Of a stretch of DNA of 64,000 nucleotides, positions 1-13,764 are shown in pieces. The position numbers were made by a program, and so were the translations under genes. The DNA lies in assembly GCA_017311185.1 (NCBI GenBank), contig JAESUZ010002615.1, forward strand, positions 1 to 64,000. The letters are read 5' to 3'. The stretch's first letter is position 1. The number at the start of each line of letters is the position of its first letter. This DNA is from Proteles cristata cristata. Lineage: Eukaryota > Chordata > Mammalia > Carnivora > Hyaenidae. A model generated the notes under the pieces. The model ran no database searches and was not told the origin of the DNA. It saw nothing but the letters and a program-made list of their open reading frames with translations.

Positions 1-26
1 TGGGAACCCAAAGATGTGAAGGATTA

Positions 27-780
<754 letters not shown>

Positions 781-794
781 TGTTTTTTTTTTTA

Positions 795-795
<1 letters not shown>

Positions 796-839
<44 letters not shown>
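796..839. repeat. (GT)n microsatellite
   Basis: About 22 GT dinucleotides follow an oligo-T run at 783-793. The repeat lies inside a SULT1C2 intron and is probably length-polymorphic. Confidence 0.95.
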
Positions 840-841
<2 letters not shown>

Positions 842-847
842 ACCCTA

Positions 848-1064
848 AAATAGTTCTCCACTGGGAACGATTTGGCACACTAGGGGACACTTGTCAATGT
901 CCGGAGGTATTGTTGGGTTGTCACAAAGGGGGGTGGCAGTACTACCGGCATCTAACGAGTAGACTCCAGGGATGTTGCTCAACATTTTACAACGTGCAGG
1001 GCAGCCCCCTGTCTCCTCGCCTCAATGAATTATCTGGTCCAAATTTCAGTAGTGCCACTTCCTG
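848..1064 (+). mobile_element. MER20 hAT-Charlie DNA transposon fossil
   Basis: The run from the reduced 'ggcac..aggggacacttgtcaatgtc' block, through 'ggttgtcacaa', 'gcatctaacgagtag' and 'acagcccc'-like pieces, to 'aatttcagtagtgcca' follows the MER20 consensus in the plus orientation. Several indels mark it as old. It lies in the intron between SULT1C2 exons 4 and 5, immediately after the GT microsatellite. Confidence 0.75.
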
Positions 1065-1923
1065 TATTCTGATGCTTTGACATCGCGGAGCCTGGCTAAC
1101 CCTGGATGGATTGCTGCTGTCAGATTTAGCAGGTTACTAGAGACAGTAATAACTCACAATCATGCTCACTTATCACTCCACCAGTCTGGATCCCACATCT
1201 TAAACACTCCCTTATAGGGCTCTCACACTGGGCCATTAGCCACTTGCTCTAATCACTCAGGGCCAAGACCACAAAACCAGGGGCATCATTCCCTAGGCCC
1301 CAGAGACTGCAGAAATCATCCAAACTACCTACTCCTAAGCCTGCTTACCTGCTTCACCCATTCCTTCCTCCAAAATCACAATAATGGCTCTTGCCAATAT
1401 GTTAACATTGCTCCCTCTGCCTCCTGACTGACCCTGGTGCTTCCTCGGTGTGAAGAGTTTAAAAAATTCACCTGAATTCTTATGCTATTTCATTTCTGGT
1501 TGGCTTTCATTTCATCACTGCTTCGTAATTATTTAACTAATCTTCCTCTCATATGTCTCACTTCTAGCCAGAAGTCTCTCCCTTCTTTCCTCAAAACTTC
1601 ATCCCATTCCCCTTGAAGTTCATTTACTCTCTTCTGTTGTGTCTGTTCTGCACCTTAGCTGTTGTTGAATTTGTGTGTGTGAGTGTATTCTTAGTTTTTT
1701 AGTTCAGAAATTGAAAGGGCTAGAAAGAAGAGGACTAAGTATCTGAATGTGAAATAGCCACAGATAATAAATAACACATTTTGTGAAAGGTGCATGACAA
1801 TAAGTGGCAACAAAAGCTATTTTTGTGGCAAATCTCACATCCCACAAACACTGATGAACTTTAATTGTCAGGGCTTGAGTTCTACTTCCAGTTTTGTGGT
1901 CGTGGTTCAGGTGCCAGGAGCAT
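1065..1923. other. SULT1C2 intron, no repeat recognised
   Basis: No coding, RNA or clear repeat signal was recognised in this stretch. The part around 1380-1640 is T/C-rich. Confidence 0.45.
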
Positions 1924-1945
1924 CTTTTTTCTTTCTTTCTCTCTT

Positions 1946-2006
<61 letters not shown>

Positions 2007-2022
2007 CTATTTCTTTCTTTTG
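1924..2022. repeat. (CTTT)n/(CT)n tail repeat
   Basis: Pyrimidine-only sequence made of CTTT and CT units, located exactly where the minus-strand L1 that follows should have its A-rich 3' tail. It is most simply an expanded tail. Confidence 0.85.
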
Positions 2023-3305
2023 TGAAGTTGGTTTCCATATAACACCTGGTGCTCATCCCAACAAGTGCCTTCCTCCATGCCCATTACCCCCCTTCCCCAT
2101 TCCCCCACTCCTATCAACCCTCAGTTTGTTCTCAGTATTCTCTGGTCTCTGATGTTTTGCCTCTCCCACCCCCCAACTATTTTTCCCCTTCTCCTCCCCT
2201 ATGGTCCACTGTTAGGGTTTTCCTGATCCACCTATAAGTGAAAACATAAGGCATCTGTCTTTGCATGACCTATTTCACTCAGCATAACACCCTCAAGTTC
2301 ATCCACGTTGCTAAAAATGGCCAGATTTCATTCTTTCTCCTTGCCATGTAGTATTCCACTGTACAGGTAAACCACAACTTCTTGATCTATTCATCTATTG
2401 ATGGACACTTAGGCTCTTTCCATGTTTTGGCTATTGTTGACAGTGCTGCTCTGAACATTGGGGTACCTGTGCTCCTATACATCAGCACTCCTGTATCCCT
2501 TGGGTAAATTCCTAGCAGTGCTACTGCTAGGTCATACGGGAGTTCTATTGTTAATTTTTTGAGGAATGTCCACACTGTTTTCCAGAGGGGTTGCACCAGT
2601 TTACATTCCCACCAAGAGTGTAGGAGGGTGCCCATTTCTCCACATCCTCGCCAGCATCAAAAGTCTCCTAATTCTTTCATTTTAGCCAGTCTGACTGGCA
2701 TGAGGTGGTATCTCAGTGTGATTTTGATTTGTATTTCCCTGATGAGGAGAGACGCTGAGCATCGTTTCATGTGTCTGTTGGCCATCTGGATATCTTGTTT
2801 GGAGAAGTGTCTGTTCATGTCTTCTGCCCATTTCTTCGCTGGATTGTTTGTTTTTTTGGGTGTGGAGTTTGGTGAGTTCTTTATAGATTTTGGATACTAG
2901 CCCTTTATATGATAGATCATTTGCAACTATCTTTTCCCATTCCATTCGTTGCCTATTAGTTTTATTGATTGTTTCCTTTGCCGTGCAGAAAATTTTGTCT
3001 TGACCAGGTCCCAATAGTTCATTTTTGCTCCTGATTCCCTTGTGTTTTGGGATGTGTCAAGGAAGAAATTGCTGCAGTTGAGGTCAACCCTGCTTTTTTC
3101 TCTAGGGTTTTGATAGTTTCCTGTTTCATATTCAAGTCCTTTTTCCATTTTTGAGTTTATTTTTGTGTATGGTGTGAGAAAGTGATCTAGTTTCATTCTT
3201 CTGCATGTTCCTGCCCAGTTCTCTCAGCATCATTTGTTAAAGAGGCTGTTTTTTTTTTCCATTGGATACACTTTCTTGGTTTGTCAGATTAGTTGGCCAT
3301 ACATT
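2023..3305 (-). mobile_element. 5'-truncated L1 (carnivore type)
   Basis: The left end (gttggtttccatataacacc) is the reverse complement of the same L1 3' UTR seen at 34500-34570 and 46900-46950. The rest reads antisense through the 3' part of ORF2; for example, broken ORF2 C-terminal peptides are legible on the minus strand at 2387-3196. The copy is truncated near 3300 and has many stops. Confidence 0.9.
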
Positions 3306-3334
3306 TAACACCATCTTTCTGAGACTGGTGCTTT

Positions 3335-3745
3335 TCATCCGATAGCAGAGACCATGGTGATGGAGCTTAAGCCCACAAATCCAGGGACAGAGAGAAGGAA
3401 AGAAGCCTTGGCTTGTGAGGATCAATCCTGCAGACCAAGACTCAGTAATGAGGTCCTAGTGAACAGGAGGAGCCTATACCCTCTCGCAGGCCAGACGACC
3501 CAGAAGCAAGTGGGGAAGATGAGGCAGGTTGGGGCACCTCCTCCCTCACCACAGCAGGCTCTCTGTCTCTGTGGCCACCCTGCTGCAGCCCACAAAGGTA
3601 TCTAAGCCGGCCCAGGCGCTTTGGCCCTTCCCGGGCCTGGGGGACCACGTGGAAACACTGCACACTGGGCCCTCCCGGGTTCACCTGGGAGAGACACCTC
3701 AAGTAGTCGCAAACAAGAGAACTTTGGTTGGATTTTTATAGCAGA
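3335..3745. other. GC-rich intronic segment of unknown origin
   Basis: This segment is clearly richer in GC and CpG than its surroundings (several cccggg, one cacgtg, gcgc). It lies between an L1 and an AT-rich stretch. It contains overlapping open frames on both strands (3442-3702 minus, 3354-3605 plus) without recognisable domains. It could be a degenerate LTR or a conserved non-coding element; I cannot tell which. Confidence 0.4.
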
Positions 3746-3879
3746 TGCTTATCTATTGTTTCAGTCACGGAAATCCTGATTATTTGTTTAATTTTATAAA
3801 TAATTATGCTTTAAAATAGCACCTTATTCTTTATTTTTGATTCAACCTTTCATTTACTTACACAAGCTATATTTCTATA

Positions 3880-4145
3880 CTTTTTGATTTTTTAAAAATG
3901 TTTATTTATTTGAGAGAGAAAAAGAGAGAGACAGCAAAAGGAGGGCAGAGAGAGAGAGAGAGAGAGGGAGGGAGGGAGGGAGGGAGGGAGGGAAGGAGGG
4001 AGCCACAGATTTCCAAGCAGGCTCCAGGCTCCCAGCTGTCACCACAGAGCCCAACTCCGGGCTTGAAACCACAACTGTAAGATCATGACCTGAGCTGAAG
4101 TTGGATGTTTAACGGACTGAGCCACCCAGGCTCCCCTTCACAACT
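3880..4145 (-). mobile_element. CAN SINE, older copy
   Basis: The antisense SINE shows the tail 'tgtttatttatttgagag', an expanded (GA)n/(GGGA)n at 3948-3995 and a tRNA-like head ending 'gagccacccaggctcccc'. A 12-bp duplication, tatatttctata, flanks it at 3868-3879 and 4146-4157. Confidence 0.9.
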
Positions 4146-5820
<1,675 letters not shown>

Positions 5821-6277
5821 TTATTGATTTTACCATCACTTCCATAGACTCAAACAGCTTGAGAGCTGGAAGGGAGCTTAGATTAATTTACTCTGTCACT
5901 TTCAGGATGTGGAGACAGAAGCTGAGAACGGAAAGTGAGTTCTTATTGTAGCAGAGTCAGGGGAACCAGAGTGCAGGCCTCTCTTGCCTCCCAGCTGGTG
6001 TCCACACTTCCGTGTCAGCAACAGGCTGCCCATGTGCCTGGCGCGTGTGTTAGTCACTTGTTTCAGCTCTAAAAACATAAGTATTTGATGTCATATGAGT
6101 CATGATTTCCACTCTGTCCTCTAAAACACTGACTAGGTACCTGCTCTGTGCAATCATTGTGTTAGACTGAGGTTAGATGTGAGATAATAGAACATTTATA
6201 TTTGTCTCAGCCCCTGCTTCTTGCTATAGAGTTCCTGAAATCCCTATAATTTCATGGATGATGAGGGTGTCCTGTTC

Positions 6278-6500
6278 TTTTTTTAGAAAGGTGTTTTTTC
6301 ATGTATATTTCTTTTTGAGAAAAAGAGAGCACGCAAGCAGGGAAGGGGCAGAGAAAGATAAAGACACAGAATTCAGAGCAGACTCCAGGCTCTCAGCTGT
6401 CAGCACAGAGAGCCCAACATGGGGCTTGAACTCACAAAGCGTCAGATCATGACCTTAGCTGAAGTCGGATGCTTAACCAACTGAACCATCCTGGCATCCC
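6278..6500 (-). mobile_element. CAN SINE, diverged copy
   Basis: Antisense copy with the tail 'tttctttttgagaaaaagag', the body 'ctccaggctctcagctgtcagcac' in pieces, and the head 'gcttaaccaactgaaccatc'. It lies in the SULT1C2 intron between exons 3 and 4. Confidence 0.85.
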
Positions 6501-6957
6501 AGGGTTGTCTTTTTCCAATGAGGTGACTTCAGGTGGGCTTCTGGATGGGAGTTGGTCACCAGCAAGACCAGCCATGATTAGAAGCTTGGAATTTTCAGCC
6601 CTGGCCCCCATTCTCCAGAGAGGGGAGAATGGCTGAAAATGGAGTAAATGATGGATCCTGAGGGTATGATAAAGCTTTCATTATGTCCCCAAAGTCTGGG
6701 GTTTGGGGGGCTTCTGGGTTGGTGAACACATGGAGACTGGGGAGATGGCTGATGCTTTTGAGCAAGTCAGACCATGTACCTCTATACTTGGAAGGTACTT
6801 TGGAAATCTTCTATACTCAAGGTGGTTTTTCAGACTTGCTCTCCAAGCTGTGTGTTTCAGGGAGGGGATTCAAGGTGGAGTTGAATGGATGTGCTTCATT
6901 CTGGTCATCTTTGGTTTTGCTTATTTTATATGTTGGGAATCCCTAATAATTTTTTAG

Positions 6958-7505
6958 AAATTGTGGTAAGATGCATATGAAGTAAAGTTTGCCATCTTAA
7001 CTCGTTTAAAGAGTACAGTTCTGTAGTGCTAAGTGCATTCACGTTGTTGTGCAACCAATCTACAAAACTCTCCATGTGCAAAACACTCCAGTACCTGTTA
7101 AACACTAACTCCCCATTGCACCCTTTCCCAACTGCTGTCAGCCACGGTTCTTCTGATTCTATGAATTTGATTCCTCTGGATCCCTAATATAAGTGGAATC
7201 ATACAGAGTTTGTCTTTTTGTATGTGTGACTGGCTTATTGCACTTAGCATAGTGCCCTTAAGGTTCTTTCTTTGGCAGGTATCAGAATTTCCTTCCTTTT
7301 CAAGACTGAATAATCTTTCATTGCATGTGTGTATCACATTGTACTCATCCACTCATCTGCCCATGGAAACTTGGGTTGCTTCCATCCTTGGCTATTGTGA
7401 ATAATGCTACTATGAACATGAGTGTACAAATATCTTTTCAACTCTCTACTTTTAATTCTGTGGGCCCATACCCAGAGGTGGAATTGTTGATTCATATGTT
7501 CGCAA
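6958..7505 (-). mobile_element. Ancient L1 (L1M-type) 3' fragment
   Basis: The sequence reads antisense to an old L1 3' UTR and ORF2 C-terminus ('ttaaacactaactccccattg', 'tggaatcatacagagtttgtc', 'ggctattgtgaataatgct'). It is a paralog of the fragments at 12775-13665 and 24222-24830. Confidence 0.8.
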
Positions 7506-8737
7506 TAATTTTTTTAAGTAAACAACATCCCGGTGGTGAAAAGAAAAATTAGAAAGCTACTGGTCTATAGTTAAAGCCCATATTCCTTAGCAAGACATGT
7601 GAAACTGCCCTGCATCTAGCTCCTTTCCTCAGCTTCCACGTGTGACCCTTCAGAGCTATTTAAACTTGTCCTGCTGCTCCAGGTCTCTTGTCTTCTTTGT
7701 CTATATCTCTGGGCACCTCGTTGGTCCCAGTCACTTTATAGAGTCTGTCCAGACACTTCCATTGCTAGCAATATGGTGGCCTAGACACTAGACACTATGA
7801 CACCTCTCTTGTTGTAAAATACTTGCAAAATCTGATTAAAACACCGCAGACATCCTTTAAATCCATAGCCGGTCTTGCAAGAAACTAAGAGGGCCCCTTA
7901 GGGGCCCAAGTACAGAGGGACCGCCAAGACAGCGAGGTGAGAAGAAAAGAAAAAGAAGAGAGAAAGAAGGCTGTGATGATCTAAGCAATGATTGGGCCTC
8001 AAGTCCTGGGTCTAATGAGGGGAAAGGGAACAGTAGTCTTGGGTTTTCCTCCTCTTACATGCAACCCTCCCAGCAGGTTTGACCCAGCTCCAGCTTCAAA
8101 CTTTGCTCCCAAAGAACCCCTACATGAGAGAGAGAATCTCCTGATTTAGGGATTTCCATAGAGCATTCCACCAATGTTTTCTTTCACAGAATCAGGTAAA
8201 TTATGCATTTTATCCTTCTCTCTCCTCTCTGTCTATCTCTCATCAGTGCCGCAGGAGAGCTTGTTGGGGTGGTCTTATTCCCCTGACACTCTGCCATGAA
8301 TGCTTAGCCTCAGGGGGTGAGAAGGGCAGGGGAGAGTGTCCATGAACACACCTCTGGCTACAAAGTCCATTCCTGAGCCTGCCTCATGGAGGAAGGGGAC
8401 CAGTAGAGTAATTTTTGGCCCTCATCATCTGCATGAGAAGCTCACACTCTGGCAGGAGAGATACAGCAACAGCAGTATCAGCTGGTCACTGCAGGCGTCA
8501 CCGTCTCCAGGCATTGGTTTTCAGGCACATTCTTCACCCTGCCGATGGTGTCCTATGGTAACATCTACCCAATATTCCCACTGCTTGTCATCATATAGTC
8601 TGCATTTGCCTCCTCCATTGGGCCATGAATTATTGAGGGTAAGTGGAGGTTTGGAGTCATATATATGCAGCCCGGGGCCTGTAGTATAAATGCTTGTTGA
8701 GCTGCAGGAGTTATTTCTAGATATTACCTGTATACAG
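7506..8737. other. SULT1C2 intron, no feature recognised
   Basis: Unique-looking sequence without a supportable gene. A short near-palindrome (ggccccttaggggcc) is present near 7894-7908. Open frames here lack any family resemblance. Confidence 0.4.
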
Positions 8738-8738
8738 T

Positions 8739-8796
<58 letters not shown>
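8738..8796. repeat. (CT)n(CA)n compound microsatellite
   Basis: About nine CT units are followed directly by about 20 CA units. Intronic and probably polymorphic. Confidence 0.95.
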
Positions 8797-8799
<3 letters not shown>

Positions 8800-9545
8800 T
8801 TTTCAAATTCTTCCCAGTTTTGCTTTCTTGGATCACATATACAATGCTTTAGCTGTCAAACAGCTCTGTTGCTAGGAGTTGGTGGGAGGGTGGAAGGGGG
8901 TCTGGAAGGGAGATGGACCATGCAGGACACAAACTCCCACTACATCCAGCAGTGTCCACTCACTCCTGAAACCTCTGAGGGTGGTCGGTATATCTGACCA
9001 ATACCCATCAGTCTATTTCAGCAACCACATTGCCCTCCTAATGGTTGCCCTTACCTCAGGTTGCAGGGACCATCTACTCTGAAATAAAACTACTGCTTAG
9101 CCGAGTCTCCACCCAGCCTCTTTCTGTTCATAGCTAGAAAGACCATAAACTTTTAAGTGTTTATAACATCTTTGGACATGGGTCACCTTGGTTTTTAAAG
9201 AGTCATCTTGATTTCTATATGACATGCCATGCTGAGTGATTGGTTATTATCCTTGTTTGAATTTTACAGCTACTGACATTGCTTGAGAGAAACTCCATCC
9301 TGTTCTTTATGCTTACTTAACAACAGTATATACTTATGCTGGACACTCTGCTCCCCACTGCCAAGAATGCTGCACTGGACATCATGTTTAGGCTTTTTTC
9401 CTTCTCTTTAATCTCCGAAATTGTCAGAGGTAAGGTGATGGTGGCAGGAGTTGAATGCAGAAATAACATTAAAAAACTGGGTTTGCATGACCCAGGGAAC
9501 ACACGCCCTTGTGGGGCAAGGGATTTAGCCTAAGAAGTGATCAGG
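8797..9545. other. SULT1C2 intron, no feature recognised
   Basis: I see no gene, RNA or identifiable repeat in this stretch. Confidence 0.4.
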
Positions 9546-9549
9546 AATA

Positions 9550-9767
9550 CCTAACACTTACATGGTATCTACTCTGAGCCAGGTGCTGGTCTAAGCTTTT
9601 GACACATATTAACTCATTTCATCCTTACCATGACTTTTCAAGGTAGGCACTTTTTCTATTGACATTTTGCAGTTGAAGGAACTATAACAAAGAGAAGGTA
9701 AGTAACTTGTTAAAGGTGAGCCAAGTGAGTGAGTGGTGGCATCAGGTTTTAAACCCTGGTTGTCCTT
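9550..9767 (+). mobile_element. MIR SINE
   Basis: 'cttacatggtatctactctgagccaggtgctg', read in pieces, followed by 'ttaactcatttcatccttacc', 'gttgaaggaactataa' and 'aagtaacttgttaaaggt', follows the MIR consensus in the plus orientation. A younger CAN SINE interrupts its 3' end. Confidence 0.8.
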
Positions 9768-10000
9768 TTAAAAAAAATTTTTTTAATGTTTTTATTTATT
9801 TTTTAGGAGAGAGAGAGAGAGAGAGCGTGAGCAGGGGAGGGTCAGAGAGAGAGGGAGACACAGAATTGGAAACAGGCTCCAGGCTCTGAGCTGGCAGTCA
9901 GCACAGAGCCCGACGCGGGGCTTGAACCCACGATCCGCGACATCATGACCTAAGCGAAAGTGGGACGCTTAACCGACTAAACCACCCAGGCGCCCCAAGT
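9768..10000 (-). mobile_element. CAN SINE inserted in MIR
   Basis: Antisense copy with a well-preserved head ('gcttaaccgactaaaccacc', 'caggcgcccc'). The 12-bp direct repeat ctggttgtcctt flanks it at 9756-9767 and 10001-10012. Confidence 0.93.
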
Positions 10001-10012
10001 CTGGTTGTCCTT

Positions 10013-10943
10013 CATTATTATACCATCCAGCTGCTCAAGGGATCAGAAGACCAGACCAACACCAACAAAAACGGAAGGCCCTGACTACACTCAGAGTGGA
10101 GTGACAGTTATGTAAGCAGAGAGTACTCTGTGTGCAGTGTCAGAGCCGCACAGGTAGTTCAGAACAGGGGTCAGTCCAGGCACTGGATTGCCAAGCTAGT
10201 GAATACCAGACAAAGTGACAAAGGGGTCTGTGCCTGGGCAAGTAGAACCATAAGAACAAGCAAGTGCCTAAGGTTATTCTAACTTGGACATAAGTTTCAG
10301 GTCTGATGGGCATCAGATAAGGAACTTCTCTATCACTAGGTAATGGTAGATTCATCAGGCCTCTGTCCACAATTGCTTCAACACTACAGTTGTGCTGCCT
10401 ATAAGTCTGCAGCTCTAGCTAGTTGTGTTTCCAGTTTTTCATTGTGCTGTCCCATGCAATGGTGAAATAGCAAAGTAGACCTTCCTCCTATCATTGTTTT
10501 CCAACATGCTTCCAGCAGCTGCCAGTTACCTGGAATGGCTTCTTTTGCCTTCCGGTTGCCTTTTTCTTATTCCAAGAAGTTTATTAAATACCAAGAAGTT
10601 CTGGTTGTCTTTTTGTAATTTTGTGTGTGTGTGTGAATAAAAAAAGATTCTAGGTTGAGTATTACCCTAAAAATGTTTCCCTACAGAACAGAAATAGTTG
10701 GTTGAAAGTCCGTTATTTTTGCTGATTATCTGGCACTTTCTTGACTGCACTGGACTTCTGTATGGGTGGAGTAAGGATAGGAGAAAGTGTGAATTGTTTC
10801 ATAAATAGCTCTCCACCTTCTTTGTGTGTTCTATAGTGTGATGGTAAGAGAGAGCATTTAAGAAGATAAAGCAGACTCTATTTTACTTATTGGTTCACTT
10901 TTGGCAAATAATCTTAGAAAATATGTAGAAAAAATCAGAGACG
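10013..10943. other. SULT1C2 intron, no feature recognised
   Basis: No supportable gene or repeat, apart from a short GT run at 10620-10636. Confidence 0.4.
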
Positions 10944-11160
10944 GGGCACCTGGGTGGCTCAGTCAGTTAAACGTCCAACTTCAGCCCAGGTCATGGTCTC
11001 ATGGTTCATGGATTCAAGCCCTGCATCGGGTTCTGTACTGACAGCTAGCTCAGAGCCAGGAGACTGTTTCAGATTCTGTGTCTCCCTCTCTCTCTGACCC
11101 TCCCCTGCTCAAGCTTTCTCTCTCTCTCAGAAATAAATAAAACACTTTAAAAACAAAAAG
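10944..11160 (+). mobile_element. CAN SINE
   Basis: Plus-strand copy with head 'ggggcacctgggtggctcag', body 'gtactgacagctagctcaga' and the CT-rich tail ending in 'aaataaataaaacac'. The body retains 'gattctgtgtctccctc', unlike the younger copies at 31269 and 35145. Confidence 0.93.
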
Positions 11161-11300
11161 AAAGAATTGGAGAGGAATAAAGTAGGAGGAAATACATGTT
11201 GATAGAAAGGAGACAGAGAGACAGAGGGGAAAAGAGAGAGAGAAGAGAAAAGACAAAGCAGAAGAGAAGAAGAAAGAGTAGAGAGAGGAAGAGAAAGGGA
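11161..11300. repeat. Purine-rich (GA-rich) low-complexity stretch
   Basis: Almost entirely A and G, with irregular gaga and aaag units, between a SINE tail and an old L1. Confidence 0.7.
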
Positions 11301-11900
11301 CAAGGAGAGGCACTGGGATGCCCTTCAGTAAGTGAATGGATAAATTCACTGTGGTACATTTAAGCAATGGAATATTAGTCAGCACTGAAAAGAAATGAGC
11401 TATCAAGCCATGAAAAGACATGGAGGACACTTAAATGCACATTACTGAATGAGACAAGCCAGTCTGAAAAGGCTACATACTGTACGATTCCAACTATATG
11501 ATATTCTGGAAAAGGTAAAACTGTGGAGACAGTAAACAGATTAATGGTTGATGGAAGTTGGGGAGTGAGGGTGGGACGAACAAGTGGAACACAGAGGATT
11601 TTTTTAGGGCAGTGAAGCTATATCTGTGTGTTATTATAGTGCTGGATCCAGGTTGTTATACATTGGCCCAAACTCATAGACTATACAACATCTAGAGCAA
11701 ATCCTAATGTGAATGATGGGCTTTGGGTGATTATAATGTGTCAGTGTAGGTTCATCAGTTGAAGCAAATGCATCATCTGGGGGAGGGGGTAGATATTGAC
11801 AATGGAGGAGGCTATGCATGTGTGGGAAATCTCTGTGACTCTACCCTGTTGTAAACCTAACACTGCTCCAAAAGAAAAAAGAAAAAGAAAAAGAAAATCT
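11300..11900 (+). mobile_element. Ancient L1 (L1M-type) 3' end
   Basis: Plus-strand remnants of the ORF2 C-terminus ('tacatttaagcaatggaata', 'atgaaaagacatggaggaca') run into an old L1 3' UTR ('gacaatggaggaggctatgc', 'ctgtgactctaccc') and an A-rich tail at 11870-11900. It ends about 50 bp from SULT1C2 exon 3. Confidence 0.78.
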
Positions 11901-11949
11901 TAAAAGAAGAGAAAGAATGGAACCAGAGATGTAAGGGGGGAACTCTCAC

Positions 11950-12075
11950 CAGAAGGCTGGGGTGGGCGAGCCCACTCGATGAAAGGATGGCGGTGTTGAA
12001 TAATGGTTCTCTGACATTTCTCCACATCTCCATTCTGCTCAATCATGTCCACAATTTCCTGAATCCACGTGGTCC
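11950..12075 (-). CDS. SULT1C2: SULT1C2 coding exon 3
   Basis: This 126-bp exon encodes [20 protein letters not shown] and continues to [14 protein letters not shown]. The GTTW start completes the PAPS 5'-phosphosulfate loop begun in exon 2. The length and both phases (in with two bases of Gly, out after one base of Gly) are those of exon 3 in SULT1 genes. The acceptor is tttgggtcccag and the donor is [23 protein letters not shown] is characteristic of SULT1C2 rather than SULT1C3 or SULT1C4. An ancient L1 3' end abuts the exon closely on its downstream side, leaving about 50 bp between repeat and donor. Confidence 0.95.
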
Positions 12076-12328
12076 CTGGGACCCAAACAGAAAGGGTGAG
12101 ACACAGAAACTGGTTAGACAATCTGTCTTAAGTGTTTTGGGTGAAAAAGGGGATGTGGAAACTGATGGTACTTGGTTCAGTCTCCCCTCCGGTAAGGATC
12201 CTGTCCTGAACGTCCATGCGGGAAAGTCCCACAAAGTCTCTATGGACAGAAAGAGCAGCAGAGCCAAAGCTACATGATGCTGTCATCCAAGAGCAGTCCA
12301 TGATAGAGCACAGCAGGCTCTAACACCT

Positions 12329-12366
12329 GGCTTTATGGCTTTATGGCTTTATGGCTCTAAAGCCAT
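12329..12366. repeat. Short tandem octamer near a complementary copy
   Basis: Three to four copies of ggctttat in tandem are followed by 'taaagccat', which is complementary to the unit. It lies in the short SULT1C2 intron between exons 2 and 3. Confidence 0.6.
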
Positions 12367-12555
12367 TATGCTTGACCCTGATAATCCCAGGGACACTAAG
12401 CATCCCGAGGCTGCCTCGTCAAGGAATAGTGAGTAGTAGGAGCAGCTTTCCTTGAATGAGCGAGTGCAAACACTGTATCAGGGGAGATCCTAACTGATGT
12501 GAACAGTCCTTTCTGACTCCACAGGCTAAGTTCGGTGGTCCCTTCACCCAGTCAC

Positions 12556-12706
12556 CTGATTTAGGGTAGGTACAGATGAGGAGATCATCTGGCTTGGCCT
12601 CAAAGTTCTGGATCTGGCTCCAGTTGTCCACAGTGCTAGCCTGCAGGGGGATCCCTGCCATCTCTCTCAGTTGTATCTGTGTTCCCAACTCTGTGGTCAG
12701 GGCCAT
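12556..12706 (-). CDS. SULT1C2: SULT1C2 coding exon with start codon (exon 2)
   Basis: The exon encodes the first 50 residues plus one base of codon 51, starting [10 protein letters not shown]. It includes the segment [19 protein letters not shown] and ends in TYPKSG. The YPKSG piece is the first half of the 5'-phosphosulfate binding loop (family pattern TYPKSGTTW), which is completed by the next exon. The donor is TCAG/GTGACTGG. The length of 151 bp equals that expected for SULT1C2. The ATG at 12704-12706 is chosen because it gives the family N-terminus. The mRNA exon probably begins near 12746, where a ctgcag acceptor is followed by about 40 bp of untranslated leader, so a separate upstream non-coding exon is likely. 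No stop or frameshift is seen. Confidence 0.95.
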
Positions 12707-12774
12707 AGTGTCTTACAATGGACGGGGGTGGGGAGGAGGGGGTTCCCTGCAGGCATAGGAGAGAGAAGACTTTG

Positions 12775-13665
12775 AAAACAATTGACGTAAAATACACATA
12801 ACATAAAATTTACCATTTTAACCATTTTTAAGTGTCCAGTTCAGTGGCATTAAGTACATTCTCATTGTTGTGCAGCCATCACCAACACCCATGTCTAGAA
12901 CTTTTCCATCTTCCCACAATGAAATTATGCCATTAAACACTAACTCCCCATTGCCCCTTTCCCTTATCCCCTTCTACTTTCTGTATCTATGAATTTGTCT
13001 ACACTAGGTCCCTCATATGAATGGAGTCATATGATATTTGTCCTTTTGTGACTGGCAAATTTTACTTAGGATAATATTCCCAAAGTTTATCCACCTTGTA
13101 CCATTTGTCAGAATCGCATTCCTTTTTGAGGCTGAAAAACATCCATTGTGTAGCAAAAACTGTATTTTGCTTTTTCATCCATCCATTCATAGACACTTAG
13201 GTTGCTTCTAATGTTTGGCTTTTGTGAATAATGCTGTATTAAACATGGGTATATAAATATTTCTTCAAGATCCTACTTTCAGTTCTTTGGAGTATGAGAT
13301 ATTGCCATGCCTTTTTCCACAGTACACAGCACATCATTTAACATTCTCACCAAAAAGATACAAGATTTCCAATTTCTTCACATTTTTAACATTTTGTTAT
13401 TTTCTGTTTATTTTATTTTATTACTTATATGTTTACATTTTTAAAAATTTCTAGAATAGTCACCCTAATAGGTTGAGGTGATATTTCATGTACTTTTGAT
13501 TTTCACTTCCCTAATGATTAGTGATGGTGAGCATCTTTTCATGTGCCTATTTGTCTTCATATATCTCTCTTGAAGAAATGTTGAAGAAATGTTCATTTAA
13601 ATCTTTAGCCCATTTGTTGAATCAGGTTTTTGTTTCATTCTATTGAGAGTAACATCTTTAATGCA
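12775..13665 (-). mobile_element. Ancient L1 (L1M-type) 3' portion
   Basis: 'acataacataaaatttacca', 'gttgtgcagccatcaccaac' and 'gaataatgctgtattaaaca' match the old L1 3' UTR and ORF2 end read antisense. It begins about 30 bp upstream of the presumed SULT1C2 exon 2 acceptor. Confidence 0.8.
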
Positions 13666-13764
13666 CAAAAGAAAAAGCCAGGAGAACCGGCCACTAATAC
13701 TCCAGAATAATTGGCTACTGAGATCCCAGAAGACATTTATTGTTACTGCTAGTAATATATACTA

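Noticed and set aside
796..1080. Open frame starting with alternating Val-Cys
   Set aside because: Translation of the (GT)n microsatellite running into MER20; no gene signal. The same applies to the frames at 21238-21459, 35453-35638 and 36413-36634.
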